A stretch of 64,000 bases of DNA, from the NCBI GenBank assembly GCA_965226965.1, contig OZ245715.1, forward strand, positions 2,480,001-2,544,000. Reading direction: 5' to 3'. Made by a program: the position numbers and the translations under genes. Within the stretch, counting starts at the first letter, position 1; the number at the start of each line of letters is the position of its first letter. Origin of the DNA: Endoryza foliicola. GTDB taxonomy: Bacteria; Bacteroidota; Bacteroidia; Chitinophagales; Chitinophagaceae. The notes beneath the pieces are model-generated. The model was given only the letters and a program-made list of their open reading frames with translations. It was not told the origin of the DNA and did not search any database. Shown here one piece after another: positions 17,478-26,732 of this stretch.

Positions 17478-18458
17478 ATGCCGCAGGATAAAAACCGACA
17501 GTACTTAGAGTTTGAAAAGCCTATCAAAGACCTTTTTGAAGAAATTGAGGTTCAATTGCACAATGCGCAAAAGAACCCCAAAATTGATTATAGCGTAACT
17601 ATCAATCAATTACAACAATCCGTTCTCCAAAAAAGGACAGAAATTACCCAAAACCTCACCCCCTGGCAGCGTGTTCAACTAAGCCGCCACCCCGATCGTC
17701 CATACACCCTGAAATACATCGACAAAGTTTTTACCGATTTTGTAGAACTGTACGGCGATAGAAATGTAAAAGACGACAAGGCTATGGTGGGTGGTTTCGC
17801 CTCTCTCGACGGTAAAACCGTAATGGTAGTAGGCCACCAAAAAGGGATCAATACCAAAATGCGCCAATACCGCAATTTCGGTATGGCAAACCCCGAAGGT
17901 TATAGAAAAGCACTCCGCCTGTTTCGATTGGCTGAGAAATTCAATAAACCAATTGTTACGTTTATCGATACTCCCGGGGCCTATCCCGGAATGGAAGCCG
18001 AAGAACGTGGTCAAGGAGAAGCCATCGCTCGCAACATTTATGAAATGATGCGCTTAAAAGTTCCGGTGATCTGTGTGATCATTGGCGAAGGAGCTTCCGG
18101 TGGAGCTCTGGGAATTGGTGTGGGCGATCGTGTTTTCATGATGGAAAACTCATGGTACACCGTGATCTCTCCTGAAAACTGTTCTTCAATTTTATGGAGA
18201 AGCTGGGATCAGAAAGAAAAAGCCGCCGAACAATTGAAATTGACCGCAGGTTATATGCATGAGTTCGGTCTTATTGACGGAATTGTACCTGAACCGGCGG
18301 GAGGTGCACATTGGGACTATCAAGAGTCGGCTAACAATTTGAAGCCTTTCTTAAAAAATACCATTGAATACTTGGAAACGTTGGATCCCGAAACAAGAAT
18401 TCAACAGCGCATCGAGAAGTTCAACAAGATGGGCTTCTGGGATGAAACAAGATCGTAA
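17478..18458 (+). CDS. accA: Acetyl-CoA carboxylase, carboxyltransferase subunit alpha
   Basis: The 326-residue protein has the full AccA length. The N-terminal helical region (about 1-75) is followed by the crotonase-like carboxyltransferase domain with RHPDRPYTLKYI, TPGAYPGMEAEERGQGEAIA and GEGASGGALGIGVGDRV (oxyanion-hole glycines). With AccB, AccC and AccD it makes malonyl-CoA for fatty acid synthesis in the cytoplasm; the other subunits are not in this window. dapA follows 20 bases downstream and probably shares its transcript. Confidence 0.97.
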   Translation: MPQDKNRQYLEFEKPIKDLFEEIEVQLHNAQKNPKIDYSVTINQLQQSVLQKRTEITQNLTPWQRVQLSRHPDRPYTLKYIDKVFTDFVELYGDRNVKDDKAMVGGFASLDGKTVMVVGHQKGINTKMRQYRNFGMANPEGYRKALRLFRLAEKFNKPIVTFIDTPGAYPGMEAEERGQGEAIARNIYEMMRLKVPVICVIIGEGASGGALGIGVGDRVFMMENSWYTVISPENCSSILWRSWDQKEKAAEQLKLTAGYMHEFGLIDGIVPEPAGGAHWDYQESANNLKPFLKNTIEYLETLDPETRIQQRIEKFNKMGFWDETRS

Positions 18459-18478
18459 TTGAATAAAAAGATAAAGTA

Positions 18479-19357
18479 ATGTCATTAGTTTCAGTGTTAA
18501 GGGGTACAGGGGTAGCATTGGTTACACCATTTAAAGCCAACTCCGATGTTGATTTAGAAGCCTTGGGTAACGTTATTGAACACGTGATCAAAGGTGGCGT
18601 AGAATACGTTGTTACCTTAGGTACAACCGGCGAAACTCCCACACTTAGTAAGGAAGAGAAAATTGCCATCATTCAATATACTTATGAAAAGGTAGCAGGA
18701 CGCGTTCCTGTTGTAGTAGGTATTGGAGGTAATGACACCCAAAGTTTGCTGCACGATTTAGAAATCTTCCCGCTCGACAAAGCGGTGGCGGTGTTGAGTG
18801 CAAGTCCCTATTACAATAAACCTTCTCAAGAAGGTATTTATCAGCATTATAAAATGTTGGCTGAGAAATCACCAAAGCCAATCTTATTATACAATGTTCC
18901 GGGAAGAACCGGAAGAAACATGACAGCAGAAACCACATTGCGCCTTGCTCAACTGCCCAATATTGCGGGTATTAAAGAAGCAAGTGGCGATATGGGACAA
19001 TGCATGCAAATTTTGCGTGATCGTCCTGAAGGCTTTCTTGTTGTTAGTGGCGACGATGCCCTCGCGTTTCCACAAATTTGTACAGGTATGGAAGGCGTGA
19101 TCAGTGTAGCCGGAAATGCCTTTCCGAAAGAATTCTCTGATATGGTTCGTACAGCCTTAAAAGGAGATATGAAATCAGCGAAACTTCAGAATGATCCACT
19201 AATTGAAGCTTATGATTTGATGTTTGCAGAAAACAATCCTGCCGGTGTAAAAGCATTCATGGCTGAACAAGGCCTATTGAAGAATCATCTTCGTATGCCC
19301 ATGTTGCCTTTGAGTGCTCCCATTCACGAGAAAGTAAAAAAGTATTTGTCGAAATAA
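18479..19357 (+). CDS. dapA: 4-hydroxy-tetrahydrodipicolinate synthase
   Basis: The 292-residue TIM-barrel lyase of the NAL/DapA family condenses pyruvate with aspartate semialdehyde in lysine and diaminopimelate synthesis. Visible active-site residues are the TTGE motif (VTLGTTGETPT, about 44-54), Tyr138 in YNVPGRTG and the Schiff-base Lys166 in GIKEASGD. It follows accA by 20 bases and is closed by a strong terminator. Aspartate kinase, the first step of the same pathway, lies elsewhere in the window at 57564-58886. Confidence 0.96.
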   Translation: MSLVSVLRGTGVALVTPFKANSDVDLEALGNVIEHVIKGGVEYVVTLGTTGETPTLSKEEKIAIIQYTYEKVAGRVPVVVGIGGNDTQSLLHDLEIFPLDKAVAVLSASPYYNKPSQEGIYQHYKMLAEKSPKPILLYNVPGRTGRNMTAETTLRLAQLPNIAGIKEASGDMGQCMQILRDRPEGFLVVSGDDALAFPQICTGMEGVISVAGNAFPKEFSDMVRTALKGDMKSAKLQNDPLIEAYDLMFAENNPAGVKAFMAEQGLLKNHLRMPMLPLSAPIHEKVKKYLSK

Positions 19358-19375
19358 CAAATATGAGAGAAATCC

Positions 19376-19408
19376 AAAGGGGCGTTCAAACAAATCGCCC
19401 TTTTTTAT
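19376..19408 (+). terminator. Terminator after dapA
   Basis: AAAGGGGCG and CGCCCTTTT arms around an 11-base loop run into a T-rich stretch. The hairpin lies between convergent dapA and the minus-strand barrel gene, so it may serve both. Confidence 0.85.
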
Positions 19409-19409
19409 T

Positions 19410-20045
19410 TTAGTTTAATTGAATCTTTAATCCTAGCCCAACATTGGAGAAAAAGTTACCCAAACTAGTAGAAGAATAAAAGCCAAAGGTTTCTGTTGTT
19501 GACCCGGCATTAGAGCCCGAGGGCTTCGTTTTTTCATACGATAGGGCTGCAAAATTCGCCAACGACGCCTCCAATAAAAAGCGCTTGTTCAAACGAGCTC
19601 CTATTGAAGGACTCAAGTAAACCATCGCTCCATTGGTAGTTGATTTGGATTCGAAACCAAGGGAAGTAGTTCTATTGTATGATTGACGAAAGCCCACCCC
19701 GTACTCTACTGCTGCGTAAAATTTTTGGAAAAATCCAACATAGTTTTTCAAGAAAACATTCGCCATCATTCCATTCGTCTTCTGCTCTGAACTAGGTTGT
19801 CGGTAATCAATTTTTGAACCCGAATAGCCTATTCTCGCACCCCATGCCTTTCGGGCAGTGGTGAAACTTACAAAATCAATACTCGCATTGAAGTTGTTAG
19901 CTTTTGATTGTGTAGAACCGTTTTCAGTTTTTGACGAACCAAAGCTGAGCGTTGGTCCAATAAACTGGTCACCGGCTTTAAACTGAGCAGACCCAGATAC
20001 AGCAATGAATGCTACAAATGCGGTGAAGAGTAATTTTTTGATCAT
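19410..20045 (-). CDS. Small outer membrane beta-barrel protein, unknown function
   Basis: The start is ATG 20045, which opens a signal peptide (MIKKLLFTAFVAFIAVSGSA); ten codons further upstream the frame lacks a convincing start. The 211-residue protein has amphipathic strands (FSTSLGNFFSNVGLGLKIQL at the C-terminus, with a final barrel strand), as in OmpW/porin-like 8-strand barrels. No functional residues are identifiable. Confidence 0.75.
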   Translation of the reverse strand: MIKKLLFTAFVAFIAVSGSAQFKAGDQFIGPTLSFGSSKTENGSTQSKANNFNASIDFVSFTTARKAWGARIGYSGSKIDYRQPSSEQKTNGMMANVFLKNYVGFFQKFYAAVEYGVGFRQSYNRTTSLGFESKSTTNGAMVYLSPSIGARLNKRFLLEASLANFAALSYEKTKPSGSNAGSTTETFGFYSSTSLGNFFSNVGLGLKIQLN

Positions 20046-20353
20046 GGATTTATTTTTTACGAATTTAAAGGTCAAAGTAGAATGCTGCCCTTAAATCACT
20101 GTTAAGATAAGCCTATAGAATTCTTAATTTTCAGTGCCGACTTCTCATTTCTTTAAAAGTTTAACCGACCACTTCTTGAATTGTTTAATTGCATATAACA
20201 AGGATGAACGGTTGTTTTTTTGTTAACTCTATTAAGCTATCTAAAGCCTCTGTTAATCAGCACCCACATCTATGTTGCATTGCAATTGCCTTCTAATTTT
20301 GAATTGAACTTGTAAGTTGCCACCAACCATTTCTACTATTAAAATCTTATTTT

Positions 20354-20695
20354 ATGTACACTTCATTCATTCAATCACCTGCACGCAATTTTTTGTTTAT
20401 TAAAGATTCTTATACCGTACGAAAGGTTGTAATTGCCGACATTCTTTATATCGAAGCAATGGGCGATTATGTGAAGATCGTTACCGCTTGCAAATCTTTC
20501 ACGCTGCACAGCACTCTCAAATATTGGGAAGATCGATTGGCTGAGTTTGACTTCGTGAAAGTGCATCGATCTTACCTTGTACAAGTTTCGAAAATTGAAC
20601 ACATCCAGGATGGATGCATTGGTGTGGCAAATACGAGTATTCCGTTGGCAGAATCTTACAAACAAAGCGTTTTTTCAGTTCTAAATGTAGTGTAA
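20354..20695 (+). CDS. Stand-alone LytTR-type DNA-binding regulator
   Basis: The 113-residue protein is essentially one LytTR domain: FIKDSYTVRKVVIADILYIE, GDYVKIVT, TLKYWEDRL and the diagnostic FVKVHRSYLVQVSKI near the C-terminus. No receiver or membrane domain is attached, so its input signal is unclear. The polysaccharide synthase fusion starts 111 bases downstream on the same strand, making that gene the most obvious target. Confidence 0.88.
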   Translation: MYTSFIQSPARNFLFIKDSYTVRKVVIADILYIEAMGDYVKIVTACKSFTLHSTLKYWEDRLAEFDFVKVHRSYLVQVSKIEHIQDGCIGVANTSIPLAESYKQSVFSVLNVV

Positions 20696-20806
20696 CCATT
20701 AACCAATCATTTGCAAGTGCTAAAAAGCTTTAGCATTCGCAAACGGCCTGTTATCAAGCCATTCCGCTCGTTTACGTTTGTTAATTTCGTATTGAAATAT
20801 CAAACT

Positions 20807-23800
20807 ATGAGCACTTCATCCCAGGTTTTCCAAACCAATTCGAAGGCCAGATGGCTGACTGTTAAATGGTTCTTTAGAACCTTTATTTTCTTGGCCGTTT
20901 TCTCTGTACCTGTTTTGTACATCACATATAAAAAAGTTCAAGCGCCTGCTTTGCCGCTGTTGGTAAATGGAACACTCAAGGAGAAAAAGATCCAGCAGTT
21001 GATTCCTGATTCTTTGAGTGCTGCAGCCTTGAAAAAGCTTCCGGGTTTTCAGGCATACTTGAATTCCAAAACACGAATTCAACATTTAAGTCAGAAAAAA
21101 CATAAAACAGCTACTCAAATTCGGGCGGGTTTCTATGTAGACTGGGATCCTCAATCCTTCTATTCGCTTCAAGCGAATATTGATAAAATGAACATGGTGT
21201 TTCCTGAATGGTTTTTTATAGACCCGAAATCACTTCGCTTGGCTCCACAAATAGATACAGCGGCGCTCAATTTAATGAAGCAGCATGGAGTTGCAATAGT
21301 GCCATTGATCAATAACATCAATCTACAAAAAGGCGAAGGGGAATTCGATGGAGAATTGTTGCATCGAATTTTGCGTGATCCCAAAAAGCAAGATCAGCTT
21401 ATCTATGACATTGTTTCAATTTTGGAGCAAAATCATTTGCAGGGTATTAATATCGACTTTGAAGAATTGAAAGAACAATCTGATGAACAATTGATTCAAT
21501 TCCAACAAAAACTTGCTGAAACATTGCATGCAAAGCATTTGATCGTTACTCAAGATATTATGCCATCCAACGAAGATTTTAATTTGAAAGAACTAGGCAA
21601 ATACAATGATTACTTGATTTTGATGGCCTACGATGAGCACTATAGTACCAGTGTACCCGGTGCTGTGTCGAGTCAAAAATGGATTGAGAAAATTCTGGAT
21701 GATGCCGCTTCAAAAGTTGATCCTTCAAAGATCATCTTGGGTATTGCAGGATACGGGTACGATTGGCCGGAAGGAGAAGAGGCTGAAACTGTAACCTATC
21801 AGCAAGCAATTTCAAAGGCTAAAATTGCCAACGCCCCTATTGATTTCAATAACGATACTTATAACAACAACTATCAATACACTGAATCGAACGGGTTAAA
21901 GCATCAGGTTTATTTTGCAGATGCAGCAACGAACTACAATACCATTCGATTTGCAGATGAATATGGAACGGCAGGTGCAGCCCTATGGAGACTGGGAAGC
22001 GAAGACGAACGTATCTGGAAATTTTACGGAAGAAGCTTGACTGATTCCAGTTTGAAAGCCAAGCCATTCGATTATTCGAAACTCTCAAATTTGGATCTGA
22101 GCTTTGAAAAGCCCGACTATATTGGTGAGGGAGAAGTACTGAATGTAGTAGCCACTCCTGATAAAGGTTCCATTCAATTAGAACATGATACTGCAGAGGA
22201 TATTATTTCTGAAGAATACTATCACAAGCTCCCTACTAAATACGTCATTCAAAAATTTGGTAAGGTGAAAAAGGAGGTGGTGCTCACTTTCGATGATGGT
22301 CCGGACCCACTTTATACGCCCCAGATTTTGGATATCTTAAAGAGAGAAAAAGTACCGGCAGCTTTTTTTGTTGTGGGAGTGGAAGCGGAGAACAATCTGC
22401 CCTTGCTTCGCCGCATTTATGATGAAGGCCATGAAATAGGTAACCATACGTTTACGCATCCCAATATTGCGGCAGTCAGCAAAGAGCGAGCCTTAACAGA
22501 AATGGAAACCACTCGATTGTTGATTGAGTCGGTAACAGGTCATAGCACCGTTCTGTTCAGAGCACCTTACAATGCCGACTCCGAACCCAGCACCGATGTG
22601 GAGTTAAGGCCTGTGGCACTTTCGAAGGAAAAGAATTATTATACCGTAGGCGAAAGTATTGACCCAAATGATTGGGAGCTCGGCGTAACAGCAGATGAAA
22701 TTTACCAACGTGCTATTGAACAATACGAAGCACATCCCGATAAAGGAATCATTTTATTGCATGATGCAGGTGGTAATCGCGCTGCAACCGTAGAAGCATT
22801 GCCTCGAATCATTCACTACTTTAAAAGTAAAGGCATTGAATTTGTAAGTGTGAGCAAATTGCTGAATATCCCAAAAGATGTGATCATGCCTGTAGTGCAT
22901 CAGAATATTTTGGCAGTTGACAATGGTATTGTAACAGGGTACTATGTACTGCAACAATTCTTATACTATGCGTTTTGGGTTGCTATCGTTTTGGGTTTTG
23001 TAAGAATATTAGCGATGGCAATCATGGCGTGGACGCAAAAACGTAGAATGAATGCGCTACCATTATTGCCGGTTACGGATCTTCCCGGGGTAAGCATCAT
23101 TGTGCCTGCTTATAATGAAGAAATCAATGCTGTTAAAACAGTCAATGATTTGTTGAACTTACAGTATCCCAATTTTGAGATCCTCTTTGTAGACGATGGT
23201 TCTAAAGACCAAACATTTGATATTGTTAAGAAAGCCTTTCAAGGCAATGAGCGCGTTCGGGTTTACACAAAACCCAATGGAGGTAAAGCTTCTGCATTGA
23301 ATTTTGGAATCGAAAAGAGTCAATTTGATTACTTGCTTTGTATTGATGCCGATACTCAACTCAAACAAGACGCATTGTATTTATTGATGCAATCAATGCA
23401 TCAAAAATCTGATTCCAGTATCGGGGCAGTTGCCGGAAATGTAAAAGTGGGTAATGAACACAATTTGATTACCAAATGGCAAAGTATTGAATATACTACG
23501 GCTCAAAACTTTGATAGACGCGCTTTTGATCTTATCAATGGAATTACGGTAGTTCCAGGTGCAATAGGAGCATTCTCCAAAAAAGCACTTGTAGAAGCAG
23601 GGGGATTTACATCTGATACGTTGGCAGAGGATTGCGATCTCACCATTCGTATTCTTAGAGCGGGTTATAAAGTTGTGAATTGTACCGAAGCCATCGCCGT
23701 AACTGAAGCGCCAGAAACATTGAAACAGTTCATGAAACAACGGTTTAGATGGAGTTATGGAATCATGCAAGCTTTTTGGAAAAACAGAGATGCCTGTTTT

Positions 23801-24193
23801 AGATTGAAATACAAGGGCCTTGGAATGATGGCATTGCCCAATGTACTCATTTATCAGATTTTGTTGCCTATACTGGCGCCATTTGCCGACTTAATGCTGA
23901 TCATTAGTTTGTTCTGGAATAGGCATGATTCATCCACCATGTCGAAGATTGGATGGTTTTATTTAGCATTTCTACTAGTAGATGTATTGGTGAGTGTAAT
24001 TGCTTTTCGTTTCGAGAAAGAAAAGTTGTCAAAATTGATTTGGTTGATTCCTCAGCGGTTTGCCTATCGTCAATTGATGTATGTAGTATTATATCGTTCT
24101 ATTAGAAAAGCCTTGAAAGGAGAGTCTGCTTCTTGGGGTGTGTTGAAGAGAACGGGATCTGTAAATGCATTTACAAGTACTAAAACAAATTGA
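20807..24193 (+). CDS. Trimodular exopolysaccharide enzyme: GH18-like domain, NodB deacetylase and family 2 glycosyltransferase
   Basis: The start ATG 20807 is preferred over an upstream TTG; the product has 1128 residues. In order: a membrane helix (about 20-45), a GH18-type barrel (about 95-425) with GINIDFEEL near 211 carrying the catalytic-like Glu, a NodB polysaccharide deacetylase (about 475-660) with TFDDGPDP near 493 and the zinc motif HTFTHP near 547, a membrane helix (about 705-730), a GT2 domain (about 760-1000) with IDADTQ near 845 and QRFRW near 978, and several C-terminal membrane helices. The combination recalls PgaC plus PgaB for poly-N-acetylglucosamine, here on one chain. 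Polymer identity is inferred. Confidence 0.9.
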   Translation: MSTSSQVFQTNSKARWLTVKWFFRTFIFLAVFSVPVLYITYKKVQAPALPLLVNGTLKEKKIQQLIPDSLSAAALKKLPGFQAYLNSKTRIQHLSQKKHKTATQIRAGFYVDWDPQSFYSLQANIDKMNMVFPEWFFIDPKSLRLAPQIDTAALNLMKQHGVAIVPLINNINLQKGEGEFDGELLHRILRDPKKQDQLIYDIVSILEQNHLQGINIDFEELKEQSDEQLIQFQQKLAETLHAKHLIVTQDIMPSNEDFNLKELGKYNDYLILMAYDEHYSTSVPGAVSSQKWIEKILDDAASKVDPSKIILGIAGYGYDWPEGEEAETVTYQQAISKAKIANAPIDFNNDTYNNNYQYTESNGLKHQVYFADAATNYNTIRFADEYGTAGAALWRLGSEDERIWKFYGRSLTDSSLKAKPFDYSKLSNLDLSFEKPDYIGEGEVLNVVATPDKGSIQLEHDTAEDIISEEYYHKLPTKYVIQKFGKVKKEVVLTFDDGPDPLYTPQILDILKREKVPAAFFVVGVEAENNLPLLRRIYDEGHEIGNHTFTHPNIAAVSKERALTEMETTRLLIESVTGHSTVLFRAPYNADSEPSTDVELRPVALSKEKNYYTVGESIDPNDWELGVTADEIYQRAIEQYEAHPDKGIILLHDAGGNRAATVEALPRIIHYFKSKGIEFVSVSKLLNIPKDVIMPVVHQNILAVDNGIVTGYYVLQQFLYYAFWVAIVLGFVRILAMAIMAWTQKRRMNALPLLPVTDLPGVSIIVPAYNEEINAVKTVNDLLNLQYPNFEILFVDDGSKDQTFDIVKKAFQGNERVRVYTKPNGGKASALNFGIEKSQFDYLLCIDADTQLKQDALYLLMQSMHQKSDSSIGAVAGNVKVGNEHNLITKWQSIEYTTAQNFDRRAFDLINGITVVPGAIGAFSKKALVEAGGFTSDTLAEDCDLTIRILRAGYKVVNCTEAIAVTEAPETLKQFMKQRFRWSYGIMQAFWKNRDACFRLKYKGLGMMALPNVLIYQILLPILAPFADLMLIISLFWNRHDSSTMSKIGWFYLAFLLVDVLVSVIAFRFEKEKLSKLIWLIPQRFAYRQLMYVVLYRSIRKALKGESASWGVLKRTGSVNAFTSTKTN

Positions 24194-24284
24194 TGTAAAT
24201 CTTAGCAATCTGTTAAATACTTGAGTTCGTCTAACGATTTGTTGATTGTATCGAATGTTGAACCATACTGAAAGTAAAGGATAG

Positions 24285-24292
24285 TAGCTTTG
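24285..24292 (+). promoter_or_regulatory. -7-like element TAGCTTTG upstream of the PepSY-like gene
   Basis: It matches TAnnTTTG and lies 36 bases before the ATG at 24329. A TTG occurs 24 bases further upstream, longer than the usual 17-23 spacer. Confidence 0.4.
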
Positions 24293-24328
24293 AATTGTAA
24301 TTGATTCTTCACTTAAAATTTTAATAGC

Positions 24329-24907
24329 ATGAAAGCAAAATTCTTAACAACCGGAGCATTCGCAGCGATGACACTATTTATGGTTTCTTATGCGGCAAAA
24401 GCAAATCCAGGAGAAGACTTGACCGGTGTTCTTTTTGGCAGCAAGAAAGCTGCGACAAAAGCTCATATAAAAAAAGTTGCCACAGAGTATAAGCCATCGT
24501 TAAGAGCGGAAAATAATCTATATGCCAATTTCGGTACTATAGATCCGGTAATGTGGTCGGCAGATGGAGCAATGGACGTAGCAAGATTCAACTATGAAGG
24601 ACGTGAAATAAAGGCATTTTTTGATGTTGAAGGGCAGTTTGTTGGAACGGTGGAAAATAAACAATTTGGTGATCTTCCCGAAAAAGCAAGAGCTTATATC
24701 GCTAAAAAATATGGCGATAGCGACATAATGGAAGTCATTTATTTTGATGACAATGAATACAGCAGCTCTTCCATGAATGTGTACGATCAAATGACACAAG
24801 ATGAAGACAACTATTTTATCTCATTAAAAAAGGGCGATCAAGAAATAGTGTTGAGAGTTGATATGGCAGGAGGAGTTCATGTATTTAAAGTGTTAAATAT
24901 TGATTAG
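24329..24907 (+). CDS. Secreted PepSY-like protein, unknown function
   Basis: The 192-residue protein has a signal peptide (about 1-25, ending YAAKA). The mature part has the alternating pattern of PepSY-like beta-lactamase-inhibitor folds: VARFNYEGREIKAFFDVEG, LPEKARAYIAKKYGDSDIME and a final VDMAGGVHVFK. Bacteroidota carry many such periplasmic proteins of unknown role. It stands alone, with a possible hairpin terminator immediately downstream. Confidence 0.65.
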   Translation: MKAKFLTTGAFAAMTLFMVSYAAKANPGEDLTGVLFGSKKAATKAHIKKVATEYKPSLRAENNLYANFGTIDPVMWSADGAMDVARFNYEGREIKAFFDVEGQFVGTVENKQFGDLPEKARAYIAKKYGDSDIMEVIYFDDNEYSSSSMNVYDQMTQDEDNYFISLKKGDQEIVLRVDMAGGVHVFKVLNID

Positions 24908-24917
24908 GGGTTTTAAC

Positions 24918-24955
24918 GGGAGTTTAATAATTGGTATTAAACTCCCTACTTTCTT
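24918..24955 (+). terminator. Hairpin after the PepSY-like gene
   Basis: GGGAGTTTAATA and TATTAAACTCCC are perfect 12-base arms around a 5-base loop. The following tract (TACTTTCTTATTTG) is only moderately T-rich, so termination may be incomplete. Confidence 0.6.
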
Positions 24956-25017
24956 ATTTGTCTAATAAGAAAGACAGTATATGAAGCGAACTATACTTGA
25001 AGCAAAATCGATTCTTT

Positions 25018-25587
25018 ATGAAACATGTAGTACAGGCGTTAGTCCTGATCATGGGCTTCGGTATGTTCAGTTCATGTACCGTAACAAGTCACACCGACAA
25101 GGTATTGGATGTTGACTTCTCAAAGTATCAATCGTTCGCCTGGATTGATAGTGCCCGATCAACAGGATTACATTCGAGTAATTCAATTTTAGATCAGAAC
25201 ATTCGGAGTGCGACAAGGAAGGAGATGACGATGAAGGGCTTGAGAGAACAGCATAGCAATCCGGATTTGTACATTGATTATTCTGTTTCGGTTGAGTCTT
25301 CTGTGAGAAGAAGTTCGGATCCTGTGTATTCGTATCCATATACACAATATATCTATACAAGGAGAGGGGTAGTTCCTATTTGGTATCCTTCCATGTATAT
25401 GGGTTCTCGAACATATCAAACGAAAGTGAAAGAGGGAACCATTCGAATTCAACTCTATGATGCAAAGACAAATAAGATGATTTGGCAAGGATGGGCCAAC
25501 AGTGAGTTGAATGGTAATACAATGACATCGAAAGATGCACTCACTCAAATAAAAGCCATATTCAAAAAATTTGATTATTCAGGATGA
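25018..25587 (+). CDS. DUF4136 domain lipoprotein
   Basis: ATG 25018 is chosen because it begins a lipoprotein signal ending in MFSSC; an in-frame TTG lies 21 bases upstream. The 189-residue protein shows the DUF4136 pattern: FSKYQSFAWID near the N-terminus, NPDLYIDYSVSVE in the middle, and a C-terminal TIRIQLYDAKTNKMIWQGWA. These proteins are envelope lipoproteins of unknown function. A T-tailed hairpin follows. Confidence 0.82.
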   Translation: MKHVVQALVLIMGFGMFSSCTVTSHTDKVLDVDFSKYQSFAWIDSARSTGLHSSNSILDQNIRSATRKEMTMKGLREQHSNPDLYIDYSVSVESSVRRSSDPVYSYPYTQYIYTRRGVVPIWYPSMYMGSRTYQTKVKEGTIRIQLYDAKTNKMIWQGWANSELNGNTMTSKDALTQIKAIFKKFDYSG

Positions 25588-25618
25588 TATTTTCATAGTG
25601 GTTTTGGTTATAAGGTGA

Positions 25619-25650
25619 AGCCCTCATTTTCTAATGGGGGCTCTTTTTTG
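25619..25650 (+). terminator. Terminator after the DUF4136 gene
   Basis: AGCCCTCATT pairs with AATGGGGGCT (one G-T pair) around TTCT and runs into CTTTTTT. Confidence 0.8.
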
Positions 25651-25673
25651 CGCTAAAACTTTTATATTCGAGC

Positions 25674-26681
25674 ATGAAAAGAACCGTCCTATCTTGTATT
25701 CAGCCGGGAGAGTGGAAATTTTACGAAGAAGACTTGCCTTCTTTAAAACAAGGAGAAGCTTTGTTGAAAATTAAAAAAGTAGGGATTTGTGGAACCGATA
25801 TTCATGCTTTTGGAGGTACACAACCTTATTTTAACTACCCGCGAATTTTAGGGCATGAAATTGCTGCTGAAGTACTTGAAGTTTCCGGTCATGGTACAAT
25901 TGAAAAAGGTGATTTAGTAACGGTAATTCCCTACTTAAACTGTGGTACTTGTTTGGCCTGCAGAACGGGTAAGCCTAATTGTTGTTCCTCGATCAATGTA
26001 ATTGGAGTGCACAGTGATGGAGCATTTGCCACACATTTGATCGTTCCCTCAAAAGCCTTACTGAAAGCTTCCGGGCTGAATACGACCCAATTAGCTTTGG
26101 TGGAACCCTTAGCTATTGGAGCGCATGGTGTAAGAAGAGCAAACGTTAAGGAAGGAGAGTGGGTATTGGTGATGGGTGCCGGACCTATCGGTATCGCAGC
26201 AATTGAATTTGCAAAAATAGCAGGAGCAAAAATTGCTGTAATTGATTTCAATGAAGAACGCCTTCATTTTTGCCGAGAGTCGTTGAAGGTAGATGCGATT
26301 ATCAACCCTTCAACGGAAGACGTTGTTACAAACATTACAAACTTGACAGGTGGTGATATGATGGAAGTGGTAATTGATGCTACAGGTAGTAAAAAGGCAA
26401 TGGAAGCTGCAGTTGCTTATTTAGGACATGGAGGAAGAATTGTGCTGATTGGACTTCAAAAGGAATCGTTGTTGTACTCACATCCTGAATTTCATAAAAG
26501 AGAAACTACGCTTATGAGTAGTCGAAACGCAACCCAAGAAGATTTTGATTGGGTATTGCAGAACTTAGCAAATGGTACCATTAAGCCGGAGAATTATGTA
26601 ACGGGTGTGATCTTATTTGCCCAAGTGCCGGATCATTTTACCAAAATTAGTGGTATCAAAACTTTGATTGATGTTTCATAA
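25674..26681 (+). CDS. Zinc-dependent alcohol dehydrogenase (MDR superfamily)
   Basis: The 335-residue protein has catalytic zinc ligands in GICGTDIHAFGG (Cys, about 38) and GHEIAAEV (His-Glu), the four-cysteine structural zinc loop CGTCLACRTGKPNCC (about 91-105), and the Rossmann motif VMGAGPIGIAAIEFAK. The sequence style is like sorbitol/threonine/L-galactonate-type dehydrogenases acting on sugar acids or polyols with NAD(P). No pathway neighbours are present, so the substrate is open. It stands as a single gene between two terminators. Confidence 0.88.
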   Translation: MKRTVLSCIQPGEWKFYEEDLPSLKQGEALLKIKKVGICGTDIHAFGGTQPYFNYPRILGHEIAAEVLEVSGHGTIEKGDLVTVIPYLNCGTCLACRTGKPNCCSSINVIGVHSDGAFATHLIVPSKALLKASGLNTTQLALVEPLAIGAHGVRRANVKEGEWVLVMGAGPIGIAAIEFAKIAGAKIAVIDFNEERLHFCRESLKVDAIINPSTEDVVTNITNLTGGDMMEVVIDATGSKKAMEAAVAYLGHGGRIVLIGLQKESLLYSHPEFHKRETTLMSSRNATQEDFDWVLQNLANGTIKPENYVTGVILFAQVPDHFTKISGIKTLIDVS

Positions 26682-26718
26682 AAAAGGAAAGACCTGATTG
26701 TTCGGGTCTTTCCTTTTT
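26681..26718. terminator. Bidirectional terminator between convergent genes
   Basis: AAAAAGGAAAGACC and GGGTCTTTCCTTTTT form a long stem around TGATTGTTC. A-run and T-run on both sides allow termination of the plus-strand dehydrogenase and the minus-strand DUF4394 gene. Confidence 0.9.
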
Positions 26719-26732
26719 GTGTCAGGGTTTGT

